Below, piece after piece: positions 25,814 to 34,572 of a stretch of DNA of 64,000 bases; positions within the stretch are counted from its first letter, which is position 1; each line of letters begins with the position of its first letter. Position numbers and translations under genes: made by a program. The stretch is from Spirochaetota bacterium. Its GTDB lineage: Bacteria > Spirochaetota > UBA4802 > UBA5368. The notes under the pieces were generated by a model, which saw nothing but the letters and a program-made list of their open reading frames with translations, was not told the DNA's origin and did not search any database. Location of the stretch: the NCBI GenBank assembly GCA_004297825.1, contig SCSX01000047.1:1-64000 (forward strand). Direction: 5' to 3'.

Positions 25814-25819
25814 TATAAT
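25814..25819 (+). promoter_or_regulatory. Candidate -10 box before the MCE gene
   Basis: A perfect TATAAT lies in an AT-rich gap 80 bases before the start codon. No convincing -35 sits 17 bases upstream, so this is only a candidate. Confidence 0.35.
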
Positions 25820-25898
25820 TTGTGATCCGCAATATCTATATCTTTGCAGAGAGCGGGGCATACGGGAAAAGGGTCCTGCGCCCCGGGGAGGCGGCTGT

Positions 25899-26555
25899 AT
25901 GCATATAAAAAATGAGATCGCGGTGGGGGTTCTCTTCACCACGGCCCTGATCATACTCGGGTATTTCACCATCATGGTGAAAGATGAGATTTTTCAGCCC
26001 AGGGACTATTATGTCATGCATGTGAAGTTCGACAACGTCGAGGGGCTTGAATCCGGGGACGATGTGAAGGTGAACGGGGTCAAGGCGGGCGTTGTGGACA
26101 AGATAGCCCTGGAGGCGGAATCCATAGACGTCCAGCTCAAGATGTTCAGCTCCTTCAGGATGTTCGAGAATTACCGCATTAAGATCGCGAGCCAGTCCGC
26201 GCTGGGGGGAAAGTATATCAGTATCTACCCGGGGGCGCGGATGCTGCACGGCACGATACACAAGGAAATTTCCGATCGCAGCGAGCTTACGGGCATTTCC
26301 GGGGACGACCCGATAGCGCTGATATCGGACCTGGTGTCGGAGAACCGGGAAGGCATATATCAGACCATTAAAAACATAGAGATGATCACCGGCAAGCTGA
26401 ATTCGGGAAGCGGTACGCTCGGCAAGCTCCTGACAGATACCAAGGTCCACGACAACGCGAACGACCTGGTCAAGGAGCTCCGCGATACCGTCGAAGACGC
26501 GCGTGAACAGGCCCCCATCACGAGCTTCATCCGCGCCGCGCTCACCGTATTTTAA
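25899..26555 (+). CDS. MCE/MlaD-domain lipid-transport protein
   Basis: A 218-residue protein with one N-terminal membrane helix (about 8-26) and an MCE domain at roughly 36-120. This contains VKFDNVEGLESGDDVKVNGV and the typical ISIYPG end. A helical C-terminal tail follows. MlaD-type proteins form hexameric rings that carry phospholipids between the inner and outer membranes, normally with an MlaE permease and MlaF ATPase. Neither is adjacent here. GGAGG lies seven bases before the ATG. The lolA gene downstream fits an envelope-building role. Confidence 0.88.
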   Translation: MHIKNEIAVGVLFTTALIILGYFTIMVKDEIFQPRDYYVMHVKFDNVEGLESGDDVKVNGVKAGVVDKIALEAESIDVQLKMFSSFRMFENYRIKIASQSALGGKYISIYPGARMLHGTIHKEISDRSELTGISGDDPIALISDLVSENREGIYQTIKNIEMITGKLNSGSGTLGKLLTDTKVHDNANDLVKELRDTVEDAREQAPITSFIRAALTVF

Positions 26556-26627
26556 AGGGATGGGGCGAGTTCGGCCGGGCAGCGGTTCTCGTTATTGGGA
26601 TGGGTGACATCACGCGGCGATTCGCGG

Positions 26628-26653
26628 CGGGGGAGCGGCTGCGCCCCGTTTTT
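26628..26653 (+). terminator. Candidate terminator after the MCE gene
   Basis: CGGGG (26628-26632) pairs with CCCCG (26644-26648) and is followed by five T. The stem is short but GC-only. Confidence 0.45.
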
Positions 26654-26810
26654 CTCCATACTATACGCCTGCCCGGCGGCGTGGTCTGAATTTAAAAGGG
26701 GCGCATTTTTAGTATTGACTTTTTGCCCGGTTTAAATAGTCTTTGCACCAAAATTTTTTCTTCCCGGAACGCCGTTTCCTCATACTCTTTCTTCATATGG
26801 GATGTGATTT

Positions 26811-27512
26811 ATGAGACACTGGAAAAAACTGATGATCGCCATACTTCCGCTGCTGGTGATCGTATCGTTCATTTCATATTCGGCCGCGTACAAGTTCGAT
26901 TTTACGACGGTGAGCGACGTGGTAAAGAAGGTGAGGGACAAGTTCTCGTCCATTGACTCCTACCAGGCGAATTTCAAGATCAATTCCGATAAGATGGGCA
27001 AGCGCTCCGCGCAGAGCGGCACCGTCCGCTACAAGTCCTCCAGCAGGCTGCTCGTCGAATTCGACCAGCCCTACGGCCAGAAGATCATAACGAGCGGGAA
27101 TACCATGTGGATATACATCCCCTCGATGAACGTGGTGGCCGAGCAGGATCTCAAATCGTCATCGGACTCGCTTTTCACCTCCAACACGGCCAGCGGCCTG
27201 CAGAGGCTTTTTTCCAAGTATCACTATAAATTCGCATCCCGGGAGCAGCCGGAGCCCCAGGCTGACGGATCGAAGAAATATACCCTCATGCTCCAGCAGA
27301 AGGAGAGCCGCAGCGGCTTCCGTACGCTCAAGCTCTGGATTTCCGAGGATTACCTGATAACGCGCGCTTCCGGAGAGACCTCCAACGGCAAGAAGGTCGA
27401 TATCGATTTCTCCAATATCAGGACGGACGTGGACCTGCCCAACGGCCTGTTCAAGTTCGATATTCCCTCGAAGGCGCGCGTCATCAAGAACCCCATGATA
27501 GCCGAGGAGTAA
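26811..27512 (+). CDS. lolA: Outer-membrane lipoprotein carrier LolA
   Basis: A 233-residue protein with an N-terminal signal peptide (hydrophobic about 8-24). The LolA half-barrel pattern is visible: SYQANFKINSDK, GTVRYKSSSRLLVEFDQPYGQKII, MWIYIPSMNVV and a C-terminal region with FSNIRTDVDLPNGLFKFDIP. LolA shuttles lipoproteins across the periplasm to the outer membrane. The rodZ-like gene starts five bases after the stop. Confidence 0.9.
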   Translation: MRHWKKLMIAILPLLVIVSFISYSAAYKFDFTTVSDVVKKVRDKFSSIDSYQANFKINSDKMGKRSAQSGTVRYKSSSRLLVEFDQPYGQKIITSGNTMWIYIPSMNVVAEQDLKSSSDSLFTSNTASGLQRLFSKYHYKFASREQPEPQADGSKKYTLMLQQKESRSGFRTLKLWISEDYLITRASGETSNGKKVDIDFSNIRTDVDLPNGLFKFDIPSKARVIKNPMIAEE

Positions 27513-27516
27513 GAGC

Positions 27517-28638
27517 GTGGAAAGCATTGGCGAAAAAATGCGGATGGCCCGCGAGGCGCGGAGACTGACGCAGAAAGACGTTGCGAAAGAGACAAACATC
27601 GTACTGAAATATATCGAGGCCCTCGAGGACGAGGATTTCGAGAAGTTTCCCAGTGAAACCTACGCCATGGGCTTTCTCCGGAGTTACGCCGAGTACCTTA
27701 AGCTCGACGCCGACGAAATGATCCAGTATTACAAGGCCTACAAGATAGGAGAGAGCGCGACGCCGCTGGAGGAGCTCACGCGGCCCACGCGCACCCCGGT
27801 CATGATGACGGTGCAGTCCCTCTATAACCAGTACCGGAATTACGTGGTGATCGCCGGCGGGGTCCTGGGCGCGATCATCGTCATCATGCTCTTCCGCTCG
27901 ATATTCCTTTCGAATATAAACGTGGATAAAAACGACTCGGTGAAGAGCATCAAGGACGAGTACAACCTCTCCAAGCACAACCTGGGAATCGACAACATCC
28001 GGACACTGCAGCTCGCGAACGACGCGGGATTTATTCTCCTGTACGGCAACGAGGCTGTGCAGTTCATGGTGGACAACAAGGAAGTGCTGCTCATCCTGAA
28101 AGAGATTAAGAAGGAGAAGGTATACGTCGAGCTGCTCCCGGGTGAGAAGGACGAAACCCTGGAGATGGAGAGGGCCTTCACGGTCAAGCTCCCCGAGATC
28201 CGGCGCGAGATCACCTTCACCCTGAAGGGCCTCACGGAGAATCGCGCCAAGGTGCAGATCGTACTCGGCCAGAAGGGCGAGGTCGAGAAGGAAGGCGCAG
28301 ACGGCGAAAAAGTCGCGGACACCACGACGGTAGTCGCCCAGAACAAGAAGAACCTGAAAATCGTGTTCGAGGCCGAGTTTCTGCAGAACACCTACATAGA
28401 GCTGTACCTTGACGGCGCGGACAAGCGCAAGGGCTTCGTCGAGGCGGGCACCCGCGAACGATGGGAGGCCGCGTCCATGCAGGTCAAACTCGGGAACGCC
28501 GGCGGGGTGCGGGCGCGCATCAACGGGAAGGACTTCAATTTCGGAAATCCGGGCGAGGTGGTGAACAAGGTCATCACCTGGGAGGGCGATATCAACAATC
28601 CAAACCTGTACCGGGTGGTGGTAAGAGACGGCAAGTAG
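27517..28638 (+). CDS. RodZ-like helix-turn-helix membrane protein
   Basis: A 373-residue protein. An N-terminal XRE-type helix-turn-helix (about 4-70, with TQKDVAKETNIVLKYIEALE) is followed by a membrane helix near 107-127. The periplasmic part ends in a DUF4115-type domain with EAEFLQNTYIELYLDG. This is the layout of RodZ, which links MreB to the wall-synthesis complex and sets cell shape. The start is GTG with GAGGAG upstream. It is embedded in an envelope operon (lolA before, pgsA/pgpA after). Confidence 0.85.
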   Translation: MESIGEKMRMAREARRLTQKDVAKETNIVLKYIEALEDEDFEKFPSETYAMGFLRSYAEYLKLDADEMIQYYKAYKIGESATPLEELTRPTRTPVMMTVQSLYNQYRNYVVIAGGVLGAIIVIMLFRSIFLSNINVDKNDSVKSIKDEYNLSKHNLGIDNIRTLQLANDAGFILLYGNEAVQFMVDNKEVLLILKEIKKEKVYVELLPGEKDETLEMERAFTVKLPEIRREITFTLKGLTENRAKVQIVLGQKGEVEKEGADGEKVADTTTVVAQNKKNLKIVFEAEFLQNTYIELYLDGADKRKGFVEAGTRERWEAASMQVKLGNAGGVRARINGKDFNFGNPGEVVNKVITWEGDINNPNLYRVVVRDGK

Positions 28639-29979
28639 GTGTTTTCCCCCGACGATATTTCATATCACATCGTATCCCTTGGCTGTTCCAAAAATCTCGT
28701 AGATTCCGAGCGGATCAACGGCGGCATGTCCGCCGCGGGTTTCCGCGCGTCCGCCGCGGCCGAATCGGCGGACATTGTCATTATTAATACGTGCGGGTTC
28801 ATCGAGGACGCGAAGCGCGAATCGATTGACGCGATCCTCCAGGCGGCCGATCTGAAAGACGATAGTACGACCTGCGCGGAAGGGGCCCCGCTTCGCGCAG
28901 GCGCGCGTTCCTTCCCGAAAAAGCTTGCGGTTGTCGGATGTCTCTCGAAAAGATACCGGGAAGACCTCGCGAGGGACATGCCGGAGATCGATTTTCTCTA
29001 TGGCGTCGTGGACGATGATCTGGTGCCCTCGCTCTGCCGCGCAATGGGCATACGGCCTGCGGCTGCGGGCAGGGCGAAGAAGCCGATCGAGGAGGGGCTG
29101 CCGTACCGATATATCAAGATATCGGACGGGTGCTCCAACCTGTGCAGCTACTGCGCCATACCGCTGATACGCGGGCCTCATGTACCGTTCCCCCCCGATG
29201 CGATCATGGATGACGTCAGGGCCGCGGTCGACGGCGGCGCGAAAGAGCTCGTCATGGTCGCGCAGGATACCGCCGCGTATCGCCACGGGCGGACGGGGCT
29301 CGCGGACCTGGTCTACGATGCGGCCCGGGTCCCCGGCGTCGAGTGGATACGCCTGATGTACTGCCACCCGGACCACATCGACCGTTCGATTATCGAACTT
29401 GTCCGCGACTGCCCCGCCGTGGTGAAATATCTCGACATCCCGTTCCAGCATGCGAACGGCGAAATCCTCGCCTCCATGGGCAGAAAGGGGAACGCGGCAT
29501 CCTACCTCGCGCTCGTGGAAACCCTGCGGGCCGAGATTCCCTCAATACGAATCCGCTCGACTTTTATGACGGGTTACCCCGGGGAAGGCGAGCGCGCGCA
29601 CCGCGCGCTCGCGGATTTTCTGAAAAGCGCAAGGCTGGACAAGGTGGGATTTTTCACCTATTCCCCTGAGGAGGACACTCCTGCCGCGGGCTTGGGTGCG
29701 CAGGTGCCGCACAAAACGCGTCGCTCCCGTTACCGCGCGCTCATGCGCATCCAGAAAAATATTTCACTCGGAAGGATGGGGGCGCTCGTGGGTGCCACGC
29801 TCCGCGTCCTGGTGGAAGAGCGGATCGACGAGCGGACATGGTGCGGGCGTTCGGAGTATGATGCGCCCGAGGTGGACGGTGTTTTTTACTTGACCGCGGA
29901 TTTTGCAGAGGTTAACACGATCGTGTCGGCGAAGGTGACCGACAGTCTCGAATACGATCTCATCGGGGTCCTGGCGTGA
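28639..29979 (+). CDS. rimO: Ribosomal protein uS12 methylthiotransferase RimO
   Basis: A 446-residue radical-SAM methylthiotransferase. The first domain has SLGCSKNLVDSE, the RimO form, plus INTCGFIEDAK and VVGCLSKRY. The SAM-cluster motif is SDGCSNLCSYCAIPLIRG, and a C-terminal TRAM domain follows. RimO methylthiolates Asp89 of ribosomal protein uS12. The start is GTG, touching the stop of the previous gene. A 20-odd residue insertion near residue 75 separates the second and third cysteines. Confidence 0.94.
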   Translation: MFSPDDISYHIVSLGCSKNLVDSERINGGMSAAGFRASAAAESADIVIINTCGFIEDAKRESIDAILQAADLKDDSTTCAEGAPLRAGARSFPKKLAVVGCLSKRYREDLARDMPEIDFLYGVVDDDLVPSLCRAMGIRPAAAGRAKKPIEEGLPYRYIKISDGCSNLCSYCAIPLIRGPHVPFPPDAIMDDVRAAVDGGAKELVMVAQDTAAYRHGRTGLADLVYDAARVPGVEWIRLMYCHPDHIDRSIIELVRDCPAVVKYLDIPFQHANGEILASMGRKGNAASYLALVETLRAEIPSIRIRSTFMTGYPGEGERAHRALADFLKSARLDKVGFFTYSPEEDTPAAGLGAQVPHKTRRSRYRALMRIQKNISLGRMGALVGATLRVLVEERIDERTWCGRSEYDAPEVDGVFYLTADFAEVNTIVSAKVTDSLEYDLIGVLA

Positions 29980-30647
29980 ATCTAGGCAGCTTGTGTTCCG
30001 TTCCCAATCTCATCTCGTTGCTCCGGATCGTGCTGATACCCCTGTTCCTGTATTTCATCTTCACCCCGATCCCCGCCTACCGCATCCTGGCCCTGGTGGT
30101 ATTCGCTGCCGCATCCATCACGGATTTTTTTGACGGGTGGATGGCGCGCCGCCTCAAGCAGGAGTCCGAGATGGGAAAGTTTCTCGATCCGCTCGCGGAC
30201 AAGTTCCTGGTGGTATCGGGACTCATCGCGTTCCTTATCCTCGATCCGCTTATTCCGTTCTGGATGATCGTGGTCATCGTGGGCCGTGACATCCTGATCA
30301 CGTTCATGCGCTACCTGGCCATAAAGAAGGGGCATACCCTTCGCACAAGCAGGTTCGGGAAGGTCAAGACCGCGTTCCAGATGGTATCAATAATCGTCAT
30401 AATAATGGTGTTCGTCGTCAGAAAATCGGGCGTCTACCTTGAAATCAAGGACGATGTATTTTCAATGTACCATGTTTTCGAAATCATCACGGATTCCACC
30501 GATCCGGAAAAATGGCTTATCATCGCGCCGTACTGTCTCATGGCGCTCGTAACGCTGCTCACCGCGCTCTCGGGCATCCGTTACCTTATAACCAACTGGA
30601 GGCTGTTTTTGCCTCCCTATTCAGAAAAGAATAAAAGCGTGTCCTGA
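29976..30647 (+). CDS. pgsA: CDP-diacylglycerol--glycerol-3-phosphate 3-phosphatidyltransferase
   Basis: A 223-residue integral membrane enzyme with the complete CDP-alcohol phosphatidyltransferase motif DGWMARRLKQESEMGKFLD, followed by PLADK. It makes phosphatidylglycerophosphate, the precursor of phosphatidylglycerol and cardiolipin. Its GTG start overlaps the rimO stop and its stop overlaps the pgpA start by one base. An insertion with little hydrophobicity lies at about 155-180. Confidence 0.95.
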   Translation: MNLGSLCSVPNLISLLRIVLIPLFLYFIFTPIPAYRILALVVFAAASITDFFDGWMARRLKQESEMGKFLDPLADKFLVVSGLIAFLILDPLIPFWMIVVIVGRDILITFMRYLAIKKGHTLRTSRFGKVKTAFQMVSIIVIIMVFVVRKSGVYLEIKDDVFSMYHVFEIITDSTDPEKWLIIAPYCLMALVTLLTALSGIRYLITNWRLFLPPYSEKNKSVS

Positions 30648-31120
30648 TGTGGTGGAAGGAGATTCTTTTTACAGGGGCTTATAGCGGCTATTTCCCGTTC
30701 GCGTCGGGGACCGCGGGAACGCTGGTCGCCCTGGCCCTGTGTGTCCTTGAGCATCTTTTATTCGGCCAGGTTTCCTGGATTATCAACACCGCCGTCATCG
30801 CCGCGCTGCTGTATCCGTGCGTCCGGCTCTGCGGGGCGGGAGAGGCGTTCCTGGGAGTAAAAGACCCGGCGGAAGTGGTCCTTGACGAAATCATGGGATT
30901 CAAAATCGCGCTGCTCTGCCATTCATTCTGCTGGAAGACCGCGCTCGCGGCGTTTCTATTGTTCAGAATTTTCGACATCCTGAAGCCGTTTCCGGCAAAG
31001 AGGCTCCAGGAACTGGACGGCGGCATAGGTATAGTGGTGGACGATATCATCGCGGGGATTTATACCAATATCACGATCCTTGTCGCCTTGCGGCTCATCC
31101 CGGAGTGGATCCTCCGGTAA
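30647..31120 (+). CDS. pgpA: Phosphatidylglycerophosphatase A
   Basis: A 157-residue membrane phosphatase of the PgpA family, removing phosphate from phosphatidylglycerophosphate. The signature EVVLDEIMGFKIAL and the following FRIFDILKPFPAKRLQELDGGIGIVVDD are diagnostic. It directly follows pgsA, giving two consecutive steps of phosphatidylglycerol synthesis. Confidence 0.94.
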   Translation: MWWKEILFTGAYSGYFPFASGTAGTLVALALCVLEHLLFGQVSWIINTAVIAALLYPCVRLCGAGEAFLGVKDPAEVVLDEIMGFKIALLCHSFCWKTALAAFLLFRIFDILKPFPAKRLQELDGGIGIVVDDIIAGIYTNITILVALRLIPEWILR

Positions 31121-31174
31121 TACCACGCGCGCATACGGGAAGTCCGCAAGGGCCCGTATAGGGGAGCTCGGGAA

Positions 31175-32053
31175 ATGCTAAAAGGGAAATTCTTGTTCGC
31201 CTCAATGATGATTGCCGCTGCCCTCGCTGCCGCGGGTTTCGCGTACGCCCAGGCGGAGAAGATGCCCGTTTCAAAGCCCGCGGCGCAGGGAGAGAAGAGC
31301 CAATGCGTCGAATGTCATCGGGGCCTGAATCCCCGGCTGTCGGCGCCGGTAACGGACTGGGAATCGAGCGTTCATGCGAAGGGGGGGCGCGATTGCACCA
31401 CCTGCCACGGGGGCAATCCCTCGATAAATGACGCGAAACGGTCGAAGGGAAAAGAAAACAATTTCACGGGGAAGCCCGACAGGAAAGACATCACGCAGTT
31501 CTGCGGCAGGGACGAGTGCCACGCGACCGCTGCGGGCCAGTTCAAGCGCAGCCCCCATTTCGACACGGTGAAAAAAACGGGCGAGCCGGGGTGCACGACC
31601 TGCCACGGGAAGCATAACATCCAGCGCTCGTCGGCGAATATCATCGACGAAAAGCTCTGCATCAATTGCCACCCGGCCGCGTATTCGCGCGATCTGGTCA
31701 CCTCTCTCAAGGGGACGCAGAAAGACATCGAGTACATCGAGAGCGCCATGGAGTATCTGGACCGGAAGAAGGCGGACATCAAGGGCCTGGGCGAATCCCT
31801 CTCGAAAATCAAGCACCTGTTCCAGCAGATGGTGCACGTGTTCACGACACAGGAAATACAATTCACGCGGAGGATTGTCGAGACTCAGACGAAGACCCTT
31901 GTCGACGATGTCGACATCAAGACGAATATCATTCGCAGGCTCGATTACATATACCTGTTCACGGTAGTGTTCTGCTTTCTCACCACCCTGGTGATAGCCT
32001 CGTACACGCTCTTAATGATCCGCAGGCGGAGAAAAAAGTACCGGGAAGAGTAG
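31175..32053 (+). CDS. Membrane-anchored multihaem c-type cytochrome
   Basis: A 292-residue protein with a signal peptide ending near residue 26 (AYAQA). Four CXXCH haem sites lie at 44-48, 74-78, 140-144 and 162-166, and there is one CX4CH at 110-116. A helical stretch follows, then a C-terminal membrane helix (about 261-283) with a basic tail. It should face the periplasm and pass electrons; the redox partner is unknown. RBS GGGGAG precedes the ATG. Together with the haem-motif protein at 33912 it suggests a local respiratory or redox-sensing theme. Confidence 0.85.
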   Translation: MLKGKFLFASMMIAAALAAAGFAYAQAEKMPVSKPAAQGEKSQCVECHRGLNPRLSAPVTDWESSVHAKGGRDCTTCHGGNPSINDAKRSKGKENNFTGKPDRKDITQFCGRDECHATAAGQFKRSPHFDTVKKTGEPGCTTCHGKHNIQRSSANIIDEKLCINCHPAAYSRDLVTSLKGTQKDIEYIESAMEYLDRKKADIKGLGESLSKIKHLFQQMVHVFTTQEIQFTRRIVETQTKTLVDDVDIKTNIIRRLDYIYLFTVVFCFLTTLVIASYTLLMIRRRRKKYREE

Positions 32054-32065
32054 GGCCAAAATCCA

Positions 32066-32557
32066 ATGCGCAGGTACCTCTTCAACGCAGAGAAACTCAA
32101 GTATGTGAGGGGAGAAAAGCCCCGCGTCGAGTGCATCCTGTGCGCCATCCGGGACCGTCATCCGGACGTGGAATCCCTGGAGGTGTTCCGGGGCGAACAC
32201 ATGATCGTCACCGTAAACCTCTATCCCTTCAACGCAGGGCATCTCATGATTTTCCCCCGCCGTCATGTCGAAGAACTGTCGGCCCTGAGCGATGACGAGG
32301 CGCTGGAGCTGCACCGTGTCACCGTGAAGGCGATCGAGGCGCTCACGCAGGAGTTTCACCCCGCCGGTTTCAACACGGGTGTCAACCTGGGAAGGTCGAG
32401 CGGTGCAAGCATACGCCATGTGCATCAGCATATCGTCCCGCGCTATGACAACGAGATAGGGTTCCTCGACGTGCTCGCGGATACCCGCGTCATGGTCGTC
32501 GATCCCCGCGATGTCATGGAACGGCTCATCGCGCGTTTTTCCGAAAAGCGCCCATGA
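32066..32557 (+). CDS. HIT family nucleotide hydrolase/phosphorylase
   Basis: A 163-residue HIT protein. The catalytic histidine triad HVHQH lies at 118-122, and a CILC pair at 23-26 probably binds zinc with later residues. The pattern NLYPFNAGHLMIFPRRHV is typical of the diadenosine tetraphosphate phosphorylase-like bacterial group. It begins 12 bases after the cytochrome gene. Likely substrates are dinucleoside polyphosphates, but this is family-level inference. Confidence 0.9.
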   Translation: MRRYLFNAEKLKYVRGEKPRVECILCAIRDRHPDVESLEVFRGEHMIVTVNLYPFNAGHLMIFPRRHVEELSALSDDEALELHRVTVKAIEALTQEFHPAGFNTGVNLGRSSGASIRHVHQHIVPRYDNEIGFLDVLADTRVMVVDPRDVMERLIARFSEKRP

Positions 32558-32744
32558 TGCGCGCATAAAAATTTCCTGATTCGCTCTCCCCGCTCGTATT
32601 AATTTCATTATGCCGCGTTCCACGGTTTCATGAACCGGGAACGGCCATGCGGGCATGAAGGGGAGGGGCGGTCTGCCGTCCGGCGGAACGGGGACTATGC
32701 CATGCAGGGCATGCGGGAACGCTGTCCGGGACGGGGAACGGTAC

Positions 32745-33872
32745 ATGGATGAGCTGACATGCGCGGTCGCGCTTTCGATTATTTCTTCACCGGCGACGCA
32801 CGGGGTATGGGCGGCCCTCGCGCGGCCCTCCGCTGGCGAAGCATTCGCCCGGGTATACGGCGCGGCGCAGCCGGAGGCGCAGGAACACCTGCACGTACAG
32901 TATCACCGTGATGTGCGCGAGGCGGCGATAATGATCGCGGCAAGGAGCGCGGCGGCCGGGTCCGATATTATCAGTTTCTGGGATGAGTCTTACCCCGCGA
33001 TTCTTCGCGAGATCGCGCAGCCGCCCGTCGTGCTGTATGTCCGGGGACGGATTCTCGCGCGCGAGCGGATCGCCGTGGTGGGGACCCGCAAGGCGGATCC
33101 AAATGCGCGGGAGCACGCGCGCCGCATATCGGGAGAGCTCGCCGATCACGGGTTCGTCATCGTGAGCGGCATGGCCGCGGGAATCGACCGCGAGGCTCAC
33201 TGCGCGGCCCTCGCGCGCGGTGCACCTACGATCGGTGTGCTCGCGAACGGGATAGACCTGGTGTATCCGGCGGGAAACAGGGACGTGGGGGCCGCGATAC
33301 TCGCTTCCGGAAACTCGGCGCTGGTATCCGAGCACCCCCCGGGGATTAAGGGGATTCAATGGGGTTTCGTACGGCGGAACCGGATCGTGAGCGGCCTCGC
33401 GCGGGCGACCGTGGTGATCCAGGCCGGGGAGGGGAGCGGGGCGCTCATTACGGCGCGCCACGCGCTTGAGCAGAATCGCGAGGTATTTGCCTGCCCCGGG
33501 CCCGCGTTCGACCAGGGATACGCCGGATGCCATGCGCTTATAAAAAATGGGGCCAACCTCGCGGCGGCGACCGATGATATACTCAGGGAGCTCGCGTCCC
33601 TGATCCCCGGGATACGGCTGCCGGAGCCGGTAAAGGCCGTTCGGCCCGGCGAAACCGATACGCCGCGTGAACCGGGGAAACCGGCCGGATACCCGGAAGG
33701 CACGCCCGAAGCCGGGATAATCGAGGCGCTGCGGGCGGGGGCGATGGAAACCGACAGGCTCATCCGCGTGCTGGAATTTTCCGCCGGGCGGATACAGGAG
33801 GCCCTCATGGGACTGGAGCTCGAGGGGCGGATCGAGCGGTTTGGAACCGAGGTGCGCGTGCGCCAAAGGTAA
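32745..33872 (+). CDS. dprA: DNA-processing protein DprA
   Basis: A 375-residue protein from the ATG at 32745 (GGGG eight bases upstream). The Rossmann-like DprA core has VVGTRKADPNAREHARR, IVSGMAAGIDREAH, GVLANGIDLVYPAGN and RRNRIVSGLARATVVIQAG. It is followed by a C-terminal winged-helix domain with ETDRLIRVLEFSAGRIQEAL. DprA loads RecA on incoming single-stranded DNA during transformation. It is three genes upstream of topA and xer, an order seen in many bacteria. Confidence 0.93.
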   Translation: MDELTCAVALSIISSPATHGVWAALARPSAGEAFARVYGAAQPEAQEHLHVQYHRDVREAAIMIAARSAAAGSDIISFWDESYPAILREIAQPPVVLYVRGRILARERIAVVGTRKADPNAREHARRISGELADHGFVIVSGMAAGIDREAHCAALARGAPTIGVLANGIDLVYPAGNRDVGAAILASGNSALVSEHPPGIKGIQWGFVRRNRIVSGLARATVVIQAGEGSGALITARHALEQNREVFACPGPAFDQGYAGCHALIKNGANLAAATDDILRELASLIPGIRLPEPVKAVRPGETDTPREPGKPAGYPEGTPEAGIIEALRAGAMETDRLIRVLEFSAGRIQEALMGLELEGRIERFGTEVRVRQR

Positions 33873-33911
33873 TTCAGACGCCGGAACCGGCGCCATTACG
33901 GGAATACAATC

Positions 33912-34526
33912 ATGAAGATCAAATTTGCATTCGCGTCCGTGCTCGCAATGTTGCTGCTGCTCACGGGGGCCCAGATGTTCTCGATCCCTCCGTACGCGGG
34001 GGACATACATGAAATATACCGATCGGGCTATTTCGTCGAGATCGAGCGGGGGTTTGGCGTGATCCGGGACTCGTTTATCGGTACCAAGATGATGGCGAAG
34101 GACCCGGCCTATGCATGGATGCTTCTTCAAGACATAGGCGAGAGCCAGGGGACCGATATCGCGGTCTATACTACAAGCGCTTACCGGGTAACCGCGCCGG
34201 GAAAGATCGAAAGCTCCCAGGATCCGGAGGTCGTGCGCCTGCTGAATTCCGTGGAACCGCGTCCCCAGTGCCGCGCCGGGCAGAGACGCTATTCCTGCCT
34301 CATCCCTGTACGTTTCGAGGAGAAATGCCGCTTTTGTCATGAATCCGCGCGCAAAAAGCCCATTGCCGGGGTGATGCGATTCGAGCGGGACTATGACGCC
34401 ACGGTATACTACAGGGCCGAACGCATGGTACTTTTCGGGGTATTATCGGCGATATTCGCCCTGCTGCTGTATTATGTGCTAAAATGGGAGCCGGGACGGG
34501 GTGTAAAAGAATTGTTTGACAAATGA
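33912..34526 (+). CDS. Haem-binding DUF3365/Tll0287-like membrane protein
   Basis: A 204-residue protein. A signal anchor (about 5-20) is followed by a soluble domain with one haem motif CRFCH (139-143) and two further Cys (120, 129). A C-terminal membrane helix spans about 173-190. The layout resembles Tll0287/DUF3365 sensor-type domains that bind a c-type haem. It probably lies in the periplasm and may sense redox state or small ligands. It sits between dprA and topA without an evident link to either. Confidence 0.7.
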   Translation: MKIKFAFASVLAMLLLLTGAQMFSIPPYAGDIHEIYRSGYFVEIERGFGVIRDSFIGTKMMAKDPAYAWMLLQDIGESQGTDIAVYTTSAYRVTAPGKIESSQDPEVVRLLNSVEPRPQCRAGQRRYSCLIPVRFEEKCRFCHESARKKPIAGVMRFERDYDATVYYRAERMVLFGVLSAIFALLLYYVLKWEPGRGVKELFDK

Positions 34527-34572
34527 ACATGGTGCGATGAGTGTGCACTAGATTTTAGCGCCCGGAGAGAGT

